The translations under genes were made by a program, and so were the position numbers. From the NCBI RefSeq assembly GCF_023715145.1, contig NZ_JAMBNP010000003.1, positions 62,001 through 126,000 of the forward strand: 64,000 bases of DNA. The letters run 5' to 3'. A model generated the notes under the pieces. It worked only from the letters and a program-made list of their open reading frames with translations, was not told the DNA's origin and did not search any database. Position 1 is the stretch's first letter, and each line of letters opens with the position of its first letter. This document shows, piece by piece, positions 24,470 through 34,464 of the stretch. The stretch is from Paenibacillus glycanilyticus (GTDB lineage Bacteria > Bacillota > Bacilli > Paenibacillales > Paenibacillaceae).

Positions 24470-25558
24470 TTATCTTGCGAGCTCTCCATTAATCGCAATC
24501 CGATTGGTGCCGTTCGCTTTGGCGATATACATCGATTGGTCAGCCACTCGTATGAGATCGAGCTCTGTCATGCCCGTTGCCCATTGCGTACAGCCGACGC
24601 TTGTGGTCATCGGAAGACGAAACTCCTTAATCAGCATCGCCGATTCCAATTGCTTGATTAACTGAAGGGCAACCTGCACCAAGCCGTCGTAGTCGTTCTG
24701 CAGCCATGCAGCCACCACGAACTCATCGCCGCCTACGCGCGCGACCAGGTCGGATTCGCGAATGGCATTCTTGATTCGATTCGCGAATTCGACAAGCACG
24801 AGATCACCGATTTCATGTCCAAAGGTATCATTGCACTGCTTGAATTTGTTCAAATCGAGGTAGAATAGCCCGAATAAGCATTTTTCTCGTCCGGCGCGTT
24901 TAATCCAGTCCTGGATTCGTACGCTAAAGCCTCTGCGATTCAGCAATCCCGTCAGAATGTCGCGCTCTGTCAATTGAATAAGCTCGCGCTCTAGTTTCTC
25001 GCGTCTTTCTATTTCGGATCTTAATTGAATCAATAATTGCTCGTAATCGTTCAGGATCCGAATTTTTTCGTCGTAATTGATTTGCTTGCTTAGCTCCGAC
25101 CCAAGAGCGAGAGACAACAACTGCAACGTCTCGATATCGCGGTTAGAGAAGGCATCGGGACGGCCGGAGATGACCTTCAAGACGCCTACGGCATTGCTGG
25201 TCTCGAACAGGGGAACGCAGACCATGCTTCTCGCGCCGACCTTCATAGTGGCTTGCTTGTTGACGCGATCATCCTGCTGCGTGTCCGGCGAATATAAAAT
25301 ATTCTTCTCCGTCACGCACAAGCCCGACAAACTGCCGTCCTTATGGATTCGGATTCCATGATGAGGCTGTAAAGTGCCGCTTACGGCGGCATACACCATT
25401 TCATCGCCCGCCAGCATCTCGATAGTAGAGCCGTCGGCATCGGTTAATAGGCACATCCGATCACAAATCGTCTGCATAAACAGCTTTAAATCAAAGTTGG
25501 ATAACAGCATCTGCTGCTGGACTTCCATGATGACTTTCAGGCGATGGTTCTCAATCAT
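24470..25558 (-). CDS. GAF-domain diguanylate cyclase
   Basis: A 362-residue soluble signalling protein: a GAF domain at about 15-165, a short coiled helix with E-R-R-E-K-L-E-R-E-L, then a GGDEF domain with D-I-L-T-G-L-L-N-R-R-G-F and the intact active site R-V-G-G-D-E-F near 280. It should make cyclic di-GMP in response to a small ligand bound by GAF. No EAL domain and no membrane segment. The ~200 bp between it and the preceding AraC gene hold nothing recognisable. Confidence 0.93.
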   Translation of the reverse strand: MIENHRLKVIMEVQQQMLLSNFDLKLFMQTICDRMCLLTDADGSTIEMLAGDEMVYAAVSGTLQPHHGIRIHKDGSLSGLCVTEKNILYSPDTQQDDRVNKQATMKVGARSMVCVPLFETSNAVGVLKVISGRPDAFSNRDIETLQLLSLALGSELSKQINYDEKIRILNDYEQLLIQLRSEIERREKLERELIQLTERDILTGLLNRRGFSVRIQDWIKRAGREKCLFGLFYLDLNKFKQCNDTFGHEIGDLVLVEFANRIKNAIRESDLVARVGGDEFVVAAWLQNDYDGLVQVALQLIKQLESAMLIKEFRLPMTTSVGCTQWATGMTELDLIRVADQSMYIAKANGTNRIAINGELAR

Positions 25559-25697
25559 CGTCCCTGTTCCCCTCCAAGCTTATATAGTATTCCTGCCCGA
25601 ACATATTAGATAACATGCTAGCATGTTTAAATAGGTTTGTCAGCCCGGCAAAAGGCAATTTATCATTCATACCGCGAGGTCACCAGGAGGTAAAAAC

Positions 25698-26474
25698 ATG
25701 CACACGAAAGAGAGCTTAATACAGCAATTTGAGGAGATGGGCATCGACAGAAAAGGAACTCTATTAGTCCATTCCTCGATGAAGAGCATAGGGAAGGTCG
25801 AAGGCGGAGCGGACACTGTCTTAGATGCGCTTTCGGAGTATATGAAGGATGGGCTATTGGTCTTGCCCACTCATACGTGGTCCTATATTAATGCCGACAA
25901 TCCGATATTTCACGTGGAACATTCTCCTGTCTGCGTGGGCATCTTACCCGAGCTATTTCGCAAAAGGCCTGGTGTAGTGCGTTCGTGGCATCCCACTCAT
26001 TCCGTGGCGGCATTAGGCTCGGATGCCGCAGCGTTTACAAAAGACGATCATCTATTCGATACTCCATGCGCTAGAGGCTCCGCCTGGGGGAAGCTGCTCG
26101 ATCGTAGAGCGACCATATTGTTAGTGGGGGTCGATTTGAAGCGCAACACCTTTATTCATGGAGTCGAAGAATGGGTGGATATACAAGGCCGGTTAACGGA
26201 TGGGCATGAGATGCTGTGCACGGTATTACCCGATGGCACGGAAATTCCCGTACCTTCCCGCAGACATTGCGGGCTGTCGTGGTCGCAGCATTTTTGGAAA
26301 GTAGACGAGGTACTCGAAAGTAAAAGCGCCATGCATAGGGGGCAGCTTGGTGATGCCGTTGTACGCGTGTGCGATGCGGAAGCGGTGGAGAAAGTCATCA
26401 CGGAAATGCTCAGGAGCAATCCTGATTTGTTCTCGGATAACGAACCTTTGGACCATTCGCTTTATATCAGATAA
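25698..26474 (+). CDS. Aminoglycoside N(3)-acetyltransferase family protein
   Basis: A 258-residue AAC(3)-fold acetyltransferase (antibiotic_NAT family): L-L-V-H-S-S-M-K-S-I-G near 22, G-L-L-V-L-P-T-H-T-W-S near 53, the active-site H-P-T-H-S-V-A-A-L-G near 98, then G-S-A-W-G-K-L-L and a late H-R-G-Q-L-G-D. It transfers acetyl from acetyl-CoA to an amine. Chromosomal members such as YokD are not always drug-resistance enzymes. A strong AGGAGG lies before the ATG; an own terminator follows. Confidence 0.9.
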   Translation: MHTKESLIQQFEEMGIDRKGTLLVHSSMKSIGKVEGGADTVLDALSEYMKDGLLVLPTHTWSYINADNPIFHVEHSPVCVGILPELFRKRPGVVRSWHPTHSVAALGSDAAAFTKDDHLFDTPCARGSAWGKLLDRRATILLVGVDLKRNTFIHGVEEWVDIQGRLTDGHEMLCTVLPDGTEIPVPSRRHCGLSWSQHFWKVDEVLESKSAMHRGQLGDAVVRVCDAEAVEKVITEMLRSNPDLFSDNEPLDHSLYIR

Positions 26475-26507
26475 GTGGATTAGCAAGCTAAAGATATTTC
26501 TTGATTT

Positions 26508-26542
26508 AGGGGCTTTCTCTGCAAAAGAGAAGGCCCCTTTTG
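26508..26542 (+). terminator. Terminator after AAC(3)-family gene
   Basis: AGGGGCTTTCTCT pairs with AGAGAAGGCCCCT (small internal mismatch) around a 5-nt loop; TTTT follows. Confidence 0.9.
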
Positions 26543-26767
26543 TTATGCTGTCTCTTCGTTGAAGGCTCGAATATAAGGGGGGGAGTTGGAATTTAGCAAA
26601 AATCTAACGTTTGTTGACTGCGGTCTCATGTTTTTAGTCTGGAACTGAGCAGGCGATTTTCTATAAAATGACATCAATTAGATGGATCAGCATGTTTCTT
26701 GAAGGGGCTTACGGAGACTGAAAGCGCGTACATGCTGATCGCAAAAAAAACGCAAGGAGTGGCGAAC

Positions 26768-27712
26768 ATGGACATGAAGAGCGGGCCAAAACGCTTGCGA
26801 ATACGCTGGCGCACGCAGGATACCGAACTGACGCTTCTGGCCTTACCAACGACCCTCTGGTATATCTTGTTTTGTTTCTTGCCAATGTTTGGCCTTATTA
26901 TCGCCTTTAAAGATTTCAAGATCCACGGGGGTTTTCTGAGCAACGTCATCCACAGCGATTGGACCGGCTTCAAGAACTTCGAATTCCTGTTCAAGTCGAA
27001 CGACGCTTGGGTCGTAATCCGCAATACGCTCGGCTACAATCTGATTTTTATCGTGCTGAGCATTGTGGTCCCCGTCACCTTAGCACTGATGATTGGTCAA
27101 CTGCATAGCGGCAAGGCCGGCAAAATCTATCAAACGCTGATGTTCTTGCCGTACTTCCTCTCCTGGGTCGTGGTTTCCGCTATTGTTTGGGCGTTTCTAA
27201 GCTTCGATAAAGGGATCGCCAATCAATTCCTGGCCGTTCTTGGCAATGATCCGGTGAACTGGTATATGGAGCCGAAATATTGGCCGTACTTCCTGGTTTT
27301 CATGAACGTATGGAAGGGTCTAGGCTACGGCATGGTGATCTACTTGGCGACCATTACCAGCATCGACAGCACCTACTACGAGGCTGCCGTGATTGACGGC
27401 GCGTCCAAATGGCAGCAAGCGCGATACCTTACGCTGCCGCTTATGAAGCTCGTCATCGTGATGATGTTCATCTTGGCCGTTGGCCGCATCTTCTACACCG
27501 ATTTCGGCCTGTTTTTCCAAGTACCGCGGGATTCCAACTCATTGTTCAATGTAGCGACCACAATTGACGTTCTTGTGTATAAGCAGCTCAAGTCCGCAAC
27601 GCTCGGCATGGCATCGGCTTCCGCATTCCTACAATCCGTGATGGGCTGCGTAACCATTCTGATTGCCAACTGGGTCGTTCGTCTCGTAGACCGAGAGAGT
27701 GCAATGATGTAA
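26768..27712 (+). CDS. Carbohydrate ABC transporter permease, LplB/UgpA type
   Basis: A 314-residue inner-membrane permease with six hydrophobic segments and the EAA motif Y-Y-E-A-A-V-I-D-G-A-S-K-W-Q near 220. The start at 26768 (M-D-M-K-S-G) follows AAGGAG; the frame is open upstream. It is the first gene of an importer operon and 14 bp ahead of its partner permease. No ATPase gene is nearby; in related Gram-positives a shared MsmX-like ATPase powers such importers. Confidence 0.93.
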   Translation: MDMKSGPKRLRIRWRTQDTELTLLALPTTLWYILFCFLPMFGLIIAFKDFKIHGGFLSNVIHSDWTGFKNFEFLFKSNDAWVVIRNTLGYNLIFIVLSIVVPVTLALMIGQLHSGKAGKIYQTLMFLPYFLSWVVVSAIVWAFLSFDKGIANQFLAVLGNDPVNWYMEPKYWPYFLVFMNVWKGLGYGMVIYLATITSIDSTYYEAAVIDGASKWQQARYLTLPLMKLVIVMMFILAVGRIFYTDFGLFFQVPRDSNSLFNVATTIDVLVYKQLKSATLGMASASAFLQSVMGCVTILIANWVVRLVDRESAMM

Positions 27713-27726
27713 AGGAGGAAGCGGAA

Positions 27727-28656
27727 ATGTCATCAAAAGGGAATTTTGAGACAGGTTTGGACAAGTTCAACCGGATCCGAACCGGCACGAACGTGGTTTT
27801 CCATCTGATTTTTATCGTATTGGCGCTGCTTTGCCTAATACCTGTCCTTGTGGTGCTGTCCATATCGCTGACCAGCGAGGATTCAATACGGGAGAGCGGG
27901 TACCATCTCTTCCCGACGGCGTTCTCCGGTGACGCTTATCACTATATCGTGCAGCAGGGGACGATGATCACGAAGGCGCTTGGCATCTCCGTGCTCGTTA
28001 CCGGGCTTGGTACCGTGCTGGGCGTGCTCCTTACAACATCCATGGGATACGTTCTATCCCGGCCAAATTACAAGCTGAAAGGGCTTCTGACGTGGATCGT
28101 GTTCATTCCGATGGTGTTCAACGGAGGCTTGGTGTCCAGCTACTATATCAATTCGAATATGCTGGGCTTGAAGGATTCGGTGTGGGCGCTCATTCTGCCG
28201 CTGGCCGTTTCCTCCTTCAACGTCATTATTTGCAAAACCTTCTTCCGAAGCACGATTCCGGACGCGCTGATCGAATCCGCCGAGATCGACGGCTCCAGCC
28301 AATTGCGCATCTACTTCTCGATCGTGCTGCCGATCTCGCTGCCGGTCCTGGCGACCATTGGATTGTTCCTCTGCTTCGCCTATTGGAACGATTGGTTCCA
28401 ATCCATGCTCTACATCGACAACCAGAGCCTGTACTCGCTGCAGGCGCTCTTGAACAGCTTGATGACCAACGTGGACGCCCTGGCGAAGAATGCTTCCAGC
28501 ATGGGCATCAGTTACGCGGAGCTTGTCGCAACCATGCCCAAGGAATCCGCGCGCATGGCCGTGGCCATTGTCATCGTGGTTCCCGTGGCCGTTGCTTACC
28601 CGTTCTTCCAGAAATATTTTATTTCCGGTCTGACGGTAGGCGCCGTGAAAGGTTAA
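27727..28656 (+). CDS. Carbohydrate ABC transporter permease, YtcP/UgpE type
   Basis: A 309-residue membrane permease, six segments, EAA motif L-I-E-S-A-E-I-D-G-S-S-Q-L-R near 180, and the family C-terminus Y-F-I-S-G-L-T-V-G-A-V-K-G. Forms the membrane channel with the preceding gene. AGGAGG-like site ahead of the ATG. Confidence 0.94.
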   Translation: MSSKGNFETGLDKFNRIRTGTNVVFHLIFIVLALLCLIPVLVVLSISLTSEDSIRESGYHLFPTAFSGDAYHYIVQQGTMITKALGISVLVTGLGTVLGVLLTTSMGYVLSRPNYKLKGLLTWIVFIPMVFNGGLVSSYYINSNMLGLKDSVWALILPLAVSSFNVIICKTFFRSTIPDALIESAEIDGSSQLRIYFSIVLPISLPVLATIGLFLCFAYWNDWFQSMLYIDNQSLYSLQALLNSLMTNVDALAKNASSMGISYAELVATMPKESARMAVAIVIVVPVAVAYPFFQKYFISGLTVGAVKG

Positions 28657-28749
28657 CCCGAAATAAACTCGGATTCGTCCGGTTTATGATATCCGCCGGG
28701 CATGGTTGACGGCGGGAATAAAGAAAGCTATTAAAGGGAGGAAATGTAC

Positions 28750-30267
28750 ATGAAAAGGACGAAGAAAAAATGGCTCACAATTAGTGCCGTAGCGCTTCTG
28801 ACAACCGCTCTTGCAGGCTGCGGCAACTCGAATTCCAATTCCGAATCAAGCAGCAGCACGCCTTCGAATGACAACAAGGCGGCAAGCACGCAGACGGAAA
28901 CAAGCAAGCCCGCTGATTCGGGCGAGGTGCCTACGCTGGTATGGTGGACCATCGGCGGCCAGACGCCCGCCAACTTCGACAAAGCGATTGCCGCGATGAA
29001 CGACTACACGGCCGAGAAGATCGGCGTGAAAATCGACATCAAGGTAGCAAGCTGGGGCGACTGGGATACAAAGATCAATACCATCGTAAATACAGGCGAA
29101 CCGTTCGACATCATGTTTACGAATAACTCCAAGTATAGCCAGCAAGTAACGATGGGCGCTTTTGCCGACCTGACCGACTTGGTGCAAAGCGAATCGCCCG
29201 ATCTCTACAAACTGATTCCTCAAAAGGTTTGGGATGGAACAAAAATCGGAGGGAAAATCTACTCCGTGCCGACTTACAAAGACTCCTCCTTGACCCAGTA
29301 CTGGGTGTTTGACGATAAGTACGTACAGAAGTACGGCATCGACACGGCTGCGATCAAGTCGTTGAAAGACCTCGACAAGCCGTTCCACGATATGAAGGCA
29401 GGCGAAGGAAAAAGCTTCTATCCGCTGTCGCTCACCCAAGGCGACGGATTTAACGGATTCTTCAACGGCTACGACGATATGACGCTTGGTCTGCCGCCAA
29501 TCGGCGTGAAGGTCGACGACGCTTCCCGCAAGGTCGTCTCCGTGCTAGAGCAGCCGGACATCATGGACGGGCTCAAGCAGCTGCACCAATGGTACCAAGA
29601 CGGCATCATCAATCCGGACGCGCCGACGAAAACGGAAGCGGACAAAGCCCGCCCGTTCTTCGCGGCACAGGCATTCCCGGGTGCGGAAGCAAGCTGGCAG
29701 ATTACGGAGGGTGTAGAGAAGTACACCATGTTCCAAATCTTTGGCCCGATTTACACGACGAGCACGATCCAAGGCTCCCTGAACGCCATCTCGGCCAACT
29801 CGAAATATAAGAATGAGGCGTTGAAATATTTGCAGCTGGTCAATACGGATCCGAAGCTGCGCAATATGCTGGCCTTCGGCGAGCTGGGCGTTGACTACGA
29901 CAACGTGGATGGAGAGAAAGTCATTGAGCGCAAATCGGATACATGGCCGCTTGCCGCTTATACGCAAGGGACGTTCTTCGACCTGGCTGTAACGAAAGGC
30001 GCTCCGGTAGATCAGTGGGATCAAGTTCGCAAGCTGAACGATCAAGCGACTTCCTCCACGAACTTGGGCTTTGCGCTGGACATCAGCAAGCTGAGCACCG
30101 AAGTGGCCAATACGAAAGCGGTATGGGACAAATATCGGTATGAACTGCTAACGGGCGCTTCCGATCCGGAGAAGATGGTACCGAAGATCGTTGCGGAATT
30201 GAAGGCCGCCGGCATGGATGCGATTACGAAGGCTGCCCAGGAGCAAGTCGATACGTACTTCAAATAA
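28750..30267 (+). CDS. Extracellular solute-binding lipoprotein
   Basis: A 505-residue binding protein of family-1 type (LipO-like) for the two upstream permeases. A lipoprotein signal with lipobox L-A-G-C near 22-25 is followed by a Ser/Asn-rich linker, then the mature domain beginning V-P-T-L-V-W-W-T-I-G-G. It would be tethered outside the membrane and deliver an oligosaccharide. ATG 28750 is preferred to 28744 because GGGAGG is then eight bases away. Confidence 0.93.
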   Translation: MKRTKKKWLTISAVALLTTALAGCGNSNSNSESSSSTPSNDNKAASTQTETSKPADSGEVPTLVWWTIGGQTPANFDKAIAAMNDYTAEKIGVKIDIKVASWGDWDTKINTIVNTGEPFDIMFTNNSKYSQQVTMGAFADLTDLVQSESPDLYKLIPQKVWDGTKIGGKIYSVPTYKDSSLTQYWVFDDKYVQKYGIDTAAIKSLKDLDKPFHDMKAGEGKSFYPLSLTQGDGFNGFFNGYDDMTLGLPPIGVKVDDASRKVVSVLEQPDIMDGLKQLHQWYQDGIINPDAPTKTEADKARPFFAAQAFPGAEASWQITEGVEKYTMFQIFGPIYTTSTIQGSLNAISANSKYKNEALKYLQLVNTDPKLRNMLAFGELGVDYDNVDGEKVIERKSDTWPLAAYTQGTFFDLAVTKGAPVDQWDQVRKLNDQATSSTNLGFALDISKLSTEVANTKAVWDKYRYELLTGASDPEKMVPKIVAELKAAGMDAITKAAQEQVDTYFK

Positions 30268-30289
30268 ATCTTGTCTGTTATCAACATCC

Positions 30290-30323
30290 AGAAAACCCGA
30301 ACGGATCGCCGTTCGGGTTTTCT
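30290..30323 (+). terminator. Strong hairpin after the binding-protein gene
   Basis: A 15-bp perfect stem (AGAAAACCCGAACGG and its complement) around ATCG. No T run follows, but its stability and place suggest partial termination or 3'-end protection, which would keep the transporter mRNA above the downstream sensor genes. Confidence 0.75.
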
Positions 30324-30413
30324 GGCACAAAATTTTAGGATTGCTTTTATCGATAACAACGTTATATGTTTGAGCAGTGGGGGCGAAAAAGCCTATTGCA
30401 AAGGAGATGCCGC

Positions 30414-32171
30414 ATGCGTTCATTTATGCAAATTAAGATCTATCGCGGCAAGTTCATTGCATATGCGGTATTTGTGGTGTTCATCGGCCTGGCGCTCGGC
30501 GCGCTTACCTGCGCAGTACTGCTGGACCAATGGGTAGGAAATTCCAGGAATGAAGCCGCCGGCGCGTTCTCCCGGGTGGAAAACAGCCTTCAGTACGATG
30601 CCGACCGTATCGAAGCGTTCATGCAGCGAGTGTATTCCAACAGCGGGCTGGTGTCCGACATTCGCAGTTTTTTGGGTAATAACGCGGAGGGCTATCTGAC
30701 GAGCAGGCTGCAAGACAGCCACTATAACCGGCCGCTTGTCTCCTTTCCCGACGATATGAAATCCTTCTTAAGCAACGGGGGCAAGGGAGACATCACGCAA
30801 ATCAGCCTGCATACCGAGCAAGAGGGCAACGTGGTGAGCTTTGACAATAACGGCAATACGAGTTACCTATTCCGTCTGCCGAGCTCCGATGAAACGTTCC
30901 GCGAGACGATTCAAAAGGGATTCGTCTACCACAAAAAGCTATCGGATCCGAACCAAATCTCGCGTCAGCTCGGCGAATTCCGCTTCCTGGTCAGCAGCGA
31001 CCGGATTTTTAAGACGGTGCAAAACGACCATTTGGACGAAGCTGCTGCAGTCAGCGACTCGGGAGACGTGTACCTGATAGCGGGTAACGGCCGCGGCACG
31101 GAGGAGCTAATTCGCCGGATTGTGGCGGATGGCCGCACGCATGGCTTTCTATCAACGGGATTCATGGACCGTGCGTATTTCGTGACGTTCCACTCGAGCG
31201 AGTTCGATTATCGGTTCGTCAGCATCGTGGATTTAGCCTCATTGATCCGTCAAAAAGCGAACGTGCTGCTCATCGTATTTCTCATCGTACTGGCCGCGAT
31301 GATCTGTGTTCTGCTGCTCATCGTTTACAATCTGCGCGAGGACGCAAACTTCCTGCGGCGGATTATTGTTTCCATCGGGCGCGTGAAAACGGCGGATTTT
31401 ACGCCGGTGAACCCGGCCCGCTACCGAAGGAACGAATACGGCATGATCGCCCGGGAACTGGACGATATGATCCGTCAGCTCGATCGGCATATCCGCACCA
31501 ATTATCTGCTAAAGCTCAAGCAGCAAGAAACCGAAATGAAAGCGCTTCAGCATCAAATCAATCCTCACTTTCTGTACAATACGCTCGAGGTGATTCGTTC
31601 CTCTGCGCTGATGAACAGCGCCGACCATACCTCCGACGCCATCGCCACCTTGGGTGCCCTCTACCGCGATATCGTGAAAAACGAGAATATTATTTCACTC
31701 GGAAGCGAGTTAAACTTGCTTCAAAAATACCTGAAAATTATGGAATTCAAATATCCGGAACGATTTTATTATCAGTTTAACGTGGAAACGGCGTTACTCG
31801 CCTTGCCCACCGTCAAATTCTGGCTGCAGCCGCTCGCGGAAAACTTTTTTATTCACGGCTTTCACCCGGAGAGCGAGTTCAATCTGCTCCTTGTGAACGG
31901 CTGGGAGGAAGAGACATGCTTCGTGCTGGAGATCGTGGACAACGGCAACCGGATTTCCGAAGAGCGTCTGGACGAAATCAGGAAAAAGCTCTCCAGAGGC
32001 GACGACCCGGTAGACAGCATTGGTCTGCGCAACGTGTATACCCGGCTGCGCTTTTTCTATGGGAAGGGCTTCTCCATGACGATCGACAATAACGAGGAAG
32101 CGGGCGTTAAAATAACTGTAATCCTATCCAAGGAGGCGACGAACGATGTACAAGCTGCTGATCGTGGATGA
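30414..32171 (+). CDS. Sensor histidine kinase, YesM type
   Basis: A 585-residue membrane kinase: N-terminal membrane anchor (F-I-A-Y-A-V-F-V-V-F-I-G-L-A-L-G near 12-35), a ~230-residue extracytoplasmic sensor, a second membrane segment (V-L-L-I-V-F-L-I-V-L-A-A-M-I) near 285, HAMP, the phospho-acceptor block Q-H-Q-I-N-P-H-F-L-Y-N-T-L-E, and an ATPase domain (V-D-N-G-N-R-I-S, I-G-L-R-N-V). ATG 30414 follows AAAGGAG; the frame is open upstream. It overlaps the response-regulator gene by 26 bp. Such pairs sense a sugar and induce the neighbouring importer. Confidence 0.94.
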   Translation: MRSFMQIKIYRGKFIAYAVFVVFIGLALGALTCAVLLDQWVGNSRNEAAGAFSRVENSLQYDADRIEAFMQRVYSNSGLVSDIRSFLGNNAEGYLTSRLQDSHYNRPLVSFPDDMKSFLSNGGKGDITQISLHTEQEGNVVSFDNNGNTSYLFRLPSSDETFRETIQKGFVYHKKLSDPNQISRQLGEFRFLVSSDRIFKTVQNDHLDEAAAVSDSGDVYLIAGNGRGTEELIRRIVADGRTHGFLSTGFMDRAYFVTFHSSEFDYRFVSIVDLASLIRQKANVLLIVFLIVLAAMICVLLLIVYNLREDANFLRRIIVSIGRVKTADFTPVNPARYRRNEYGMIARELDDMIRQLDRHIRTNYLLKLKQQETEMKALQHQINPHFLYNTLEVIRSSALMNSADHTSDAIATLGALYRDIVKNENIISLGSELNLLQKYLKIMEFKYPERFYYQFNVETALLALPTVKFWLQPLAENFFIHGFHPESEFNLLLVNGWEEETCFVLEIVDNGNRISEERLDEIRKKLSRGDDPVDSIGLRNVYTRLRFFYGKGFSMTIDNNEEAGVKITVILSKEATNDVQAADRG

Positions 32172-32907
32172 CGAGCCACAGATTTTGGAAGGAATGAAGC
32201 GCACGCTGGACTGGGAGAAATACGGCTTTGGCCGCATCGAGACGAGCGAAACGTATGAGGGCGCGATCTCGAAGGCGGTGGAGATTTTGCCGGATTTGGC
32301 GATTTTCGATGTATGCATCGGCAAGCAGCGCGGTTATGATGCCATCCATAAGCTCAACGAACTGCGTCTTCCCTCGAAATATATTATCATGAGCGGCTAT
32401 GGCGAGTTCCAGTATGCCTTGGAGGCGATTCGCTGCGGGGCCAAGGACTATCTGCTCAAGCCCGTCGATCGTTCGAAGCTGCAGCAGCTTGTCGAGAAGA
32501 TTATCGTAGAAGATCTAAACGGTAAGCTGGCAGACGCGGATCGCAGCGACCTGGATATGGACCCGGTACTCGGCGTGCGCTATGACAGCCTGTCCAAGCT
32601 GACCAATCGCATTCTGCTCATCGTCAAGGCGGAGTATGCCCAGAACCTCAGCTTGAAGTCGGTTGCGGAACGTTTTCGCATGAACGGAACGTATCTCGGA
32701 CAGTTGTTCCTCAAGGAAACGAAAAAGAAGTTTTCGGAATATTTAATGGCCTACCGGATGCTTCGGGCCCAGGAACGCATACAGTCCACGGACGAGAAGA
32801 TTATCAGCATCGCGCTTTCCGTCGGATATCCCAACCTGAACTATTTTTATTCTCATTTCCACGCTTATTTCGGCAAATCGCCCTCGGACTTGCGGAGAAA
32901 GGAATAA
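32146..32907 (+). CDS. Response regulator, YesN/AraC type
   Basis: A 253-residue regulator: receiver domain with D-D-E near 9-11, phosphorylated Asp in A-I-F-D-V-C-I-G near 54, and Lys in L-L-K-P-V-D. The C-terminal AraC-type HTH pair includes V-A-E-R-F-R-M-N-G-T-Y-L-G-Q-L-F and A-L-S-V-G-Y-P-N-L-N-Y-F-Y-S-H-F. It is shorter than typical YesN proteins because the linker between the domains is brief. Partner of the overlapping kinase gene. Confidence 0.94.
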   Translation: MYKLLIVDDEPQILEGMKRTLDWEKYGFGRIETSETYEGAISKAVEILPDLAIFDVCIGKQRGYDAIHKLNELRLPSKYIIMSGYGEFQYALEAIRCGAKDYLLKPVDRSKLQQLVEKIIVEDLNGKLADADRSDLDMDPVLGVRYDSLSKLTNRILLIVKAEYAQNLSLKSVAERFRMNGTYLGQLFLKETKKKFSEYLMAYRMLRAQERIQSTDEKIISIALSVGYPNLNYFYSHFHAYFGKSPSDLRRKE

Positions 32908-32914
32908 CGACGCC

Positions 32915-34444
32915 ATGCGGGAACAACGGAAATGGAGTCGTCTCGCTGCAGCCTTTCTGCTTGTCATGATGCTGACACTGCCTATGTCCGGCTGTTTCTC
33001 TGCATCCGGCAATGACGAGAAGGCCGCGTTGGCGGGCGATACGGTAAATTTGATCTATTACACGATCGGGGATCCGGACAAGGATCTTAAGATGGTTAAC
33101 GACAAGATCAACGAGATTCTGGCCAAGAAAATCGGTATTACCATCACGTATATCAAAGTGGGCTGGCAAGAGTACGAGGACCGTCTAAATACTCTCGTGT
33201 CGGCGGGAACTCCCTTTGACATCGCCTTTGCGCCGGAGTACGCAACCTACGCGCAGCGCGGCGCGTGGCTGAGGCTGAACGACTACCTGTCGAACGAGGG
33301 GAAGGATATGTATGACGCAATCGACCCTACTTTCTGGCAAGGCGTACGGATGGATGACGGCGGCATCTACGGCGTGCCGACCAATAAGGAATTAGCCGTT
33401 CGCGACCAATGGATGTACCCGGATACGCTGGTGAAGAAGTACCATATTGATATCTCGAAGTATACAACGCTTTCTTCCCTCGAGCCGCTGTTACGGATGA
33501 TCAAGCAGAAGGAGCCCGCTTATCTGCCGATGGAGCTCGATAAGGAATCTCAGAACTTCTTCGCCTTGGACGGCTACGAATACGTATCGGAAAAAACGCT
33601 TCCGTTAATGCGGAATGTGCTGGATCCCGATTCCCCGGTTGTGAATATATTCGAAACCGACGAAGCCCGGAAGGTACTGGATCTTCTTCGGGACTATTAT
33701 GTGAAGGGCTATATCAACGAGGACGCGGCCATGCGGGAAACCGAAGGACTGAAGCGGGGCGGGCTGGTATTCTGGAAAGCCGCTGGGGGAGGCCCGCTGG
33801 CGGAAAACAGCTGGAGCAAGGATCGCGGATACAAGCTGGTGGCTTACCCGGTAACCCCTGCGCTCATTACGACGGAATCCATTCGGGGAGGGGTTATGGC
33901 CGTCAGCGCGGATACGAAGCACCCCGTCGAGTCTGTCAAGTTCCTCAATCTGCTGAACACGGATCCCGAGGTTCGCAATTTGTTCAATTTCGGAATCGAG
34001 GGGGTGCACTACACCTTGGATCGCAACGGCCAGGTAGTGCCCATTCCGCCCAAGGACAAGAACGGCAATCCGATCCCGGACGCGCAGCCAAGCTATGGAG
34101 GCGTGCAATACACCCAGGGCAATTGGTTCATCTTGAAGACCATGGGCGGTGAATACCCGGATCCCTTGGACAAATGGAATCAATTCCGCGCAAGCAACAG
34201 GGAAGCGGTTGTATCAAGTACGCTGGGCTTTACCCCGGACTTGTCCCGGATGCCCATTCAGATGCAGAACATCCAGATGGTCTGGGAGAAATACTTTCCC
34301 AGCCTGATGACGGGCAGCGTGGACGTCGCTTCGGTGCTGCCGATGTTTAATCAGGAGCTTCGGCAGGCGGGTATCGACGAGGTGCGATCCGAAGTGCAGA
34401 AGCAGCTTGACGCTTGGCGAGCCGCCCATTCGTCACTCGGATGA
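32915..34444 (+). CDS. Second extracellular solute-binding lipoprotein
   Basis: A 509-residue lipoprotein: signal peptide and lipobox M-S-G-C near 24-27, mature domain starting N-L-I-Y-Y-T-I-G-D-P-D-K-D, the same family as the binding protein at 28750 and probably its paralogue. It starts 7 bp after the response regulator, so it is in the same operon and could be an accessory or signalling receptor for the kinase. The last ~548 bp of the gene recur apparently unchanged at 43471-44018. Confidence 0.92.
   Translation: MREQRKWSRLAAAFLLVMMLTLPMSGCFSASGNDEKAALAGDTVNLIYYTIGDPDKDLKMVNDKINEILAKKIGITITYIKVGWQEYEDRLNTLVSAGTPFDIAFAPEYATYAQRGAWLRLNDYLSNEGKDMYDAIDPTFWQGVRMDDGGIYGVPTNKELAVRDQWMYPDTLVKKYHIDISKYTTLSSLEPLLRMIKQKEPAYLPMELDKESQNFFALDGYEYVSEKTLPLMRNVLDPDSPVVNIFETDEARKVLDLLRDYYVKGYINEDAAMRETEGLKRGGLVFWKAAGGGPLAENSWSKDRGYKLVAYPVTPALITTESIRGGVMAVSADTKHPVESVKFLNLLNTDPEVRNLFNFGIEGVHYTLDRNGQVVPIPPKDKNGNPIPDAQPSYGGVQYTQGNWFILKTMGGEYPDPLDKWNQFRASNREAVVSSTLGFTPDLSRMPIQMQNIQMVWEKYFPSLMTGSVDVASVLPMFNQELRQAGIDEVRSEVQKQLDAWRAAHSSLG
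33882..34429 (+). repeat. Long direct repeat, left copy
   Basis: Matches 43471-44018 without a visible difference: the sense translation and an antisense open frame agree residue by residue, so even silent positions are shared over most of it. Identity ends abruptly at both edges. To the right (34430-34552) the two loci are still homologous but clearly diverged. Confidence 0.85.
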
Positions 34445-34464
34445 GCCCCAGGAAGTGATGGAGG

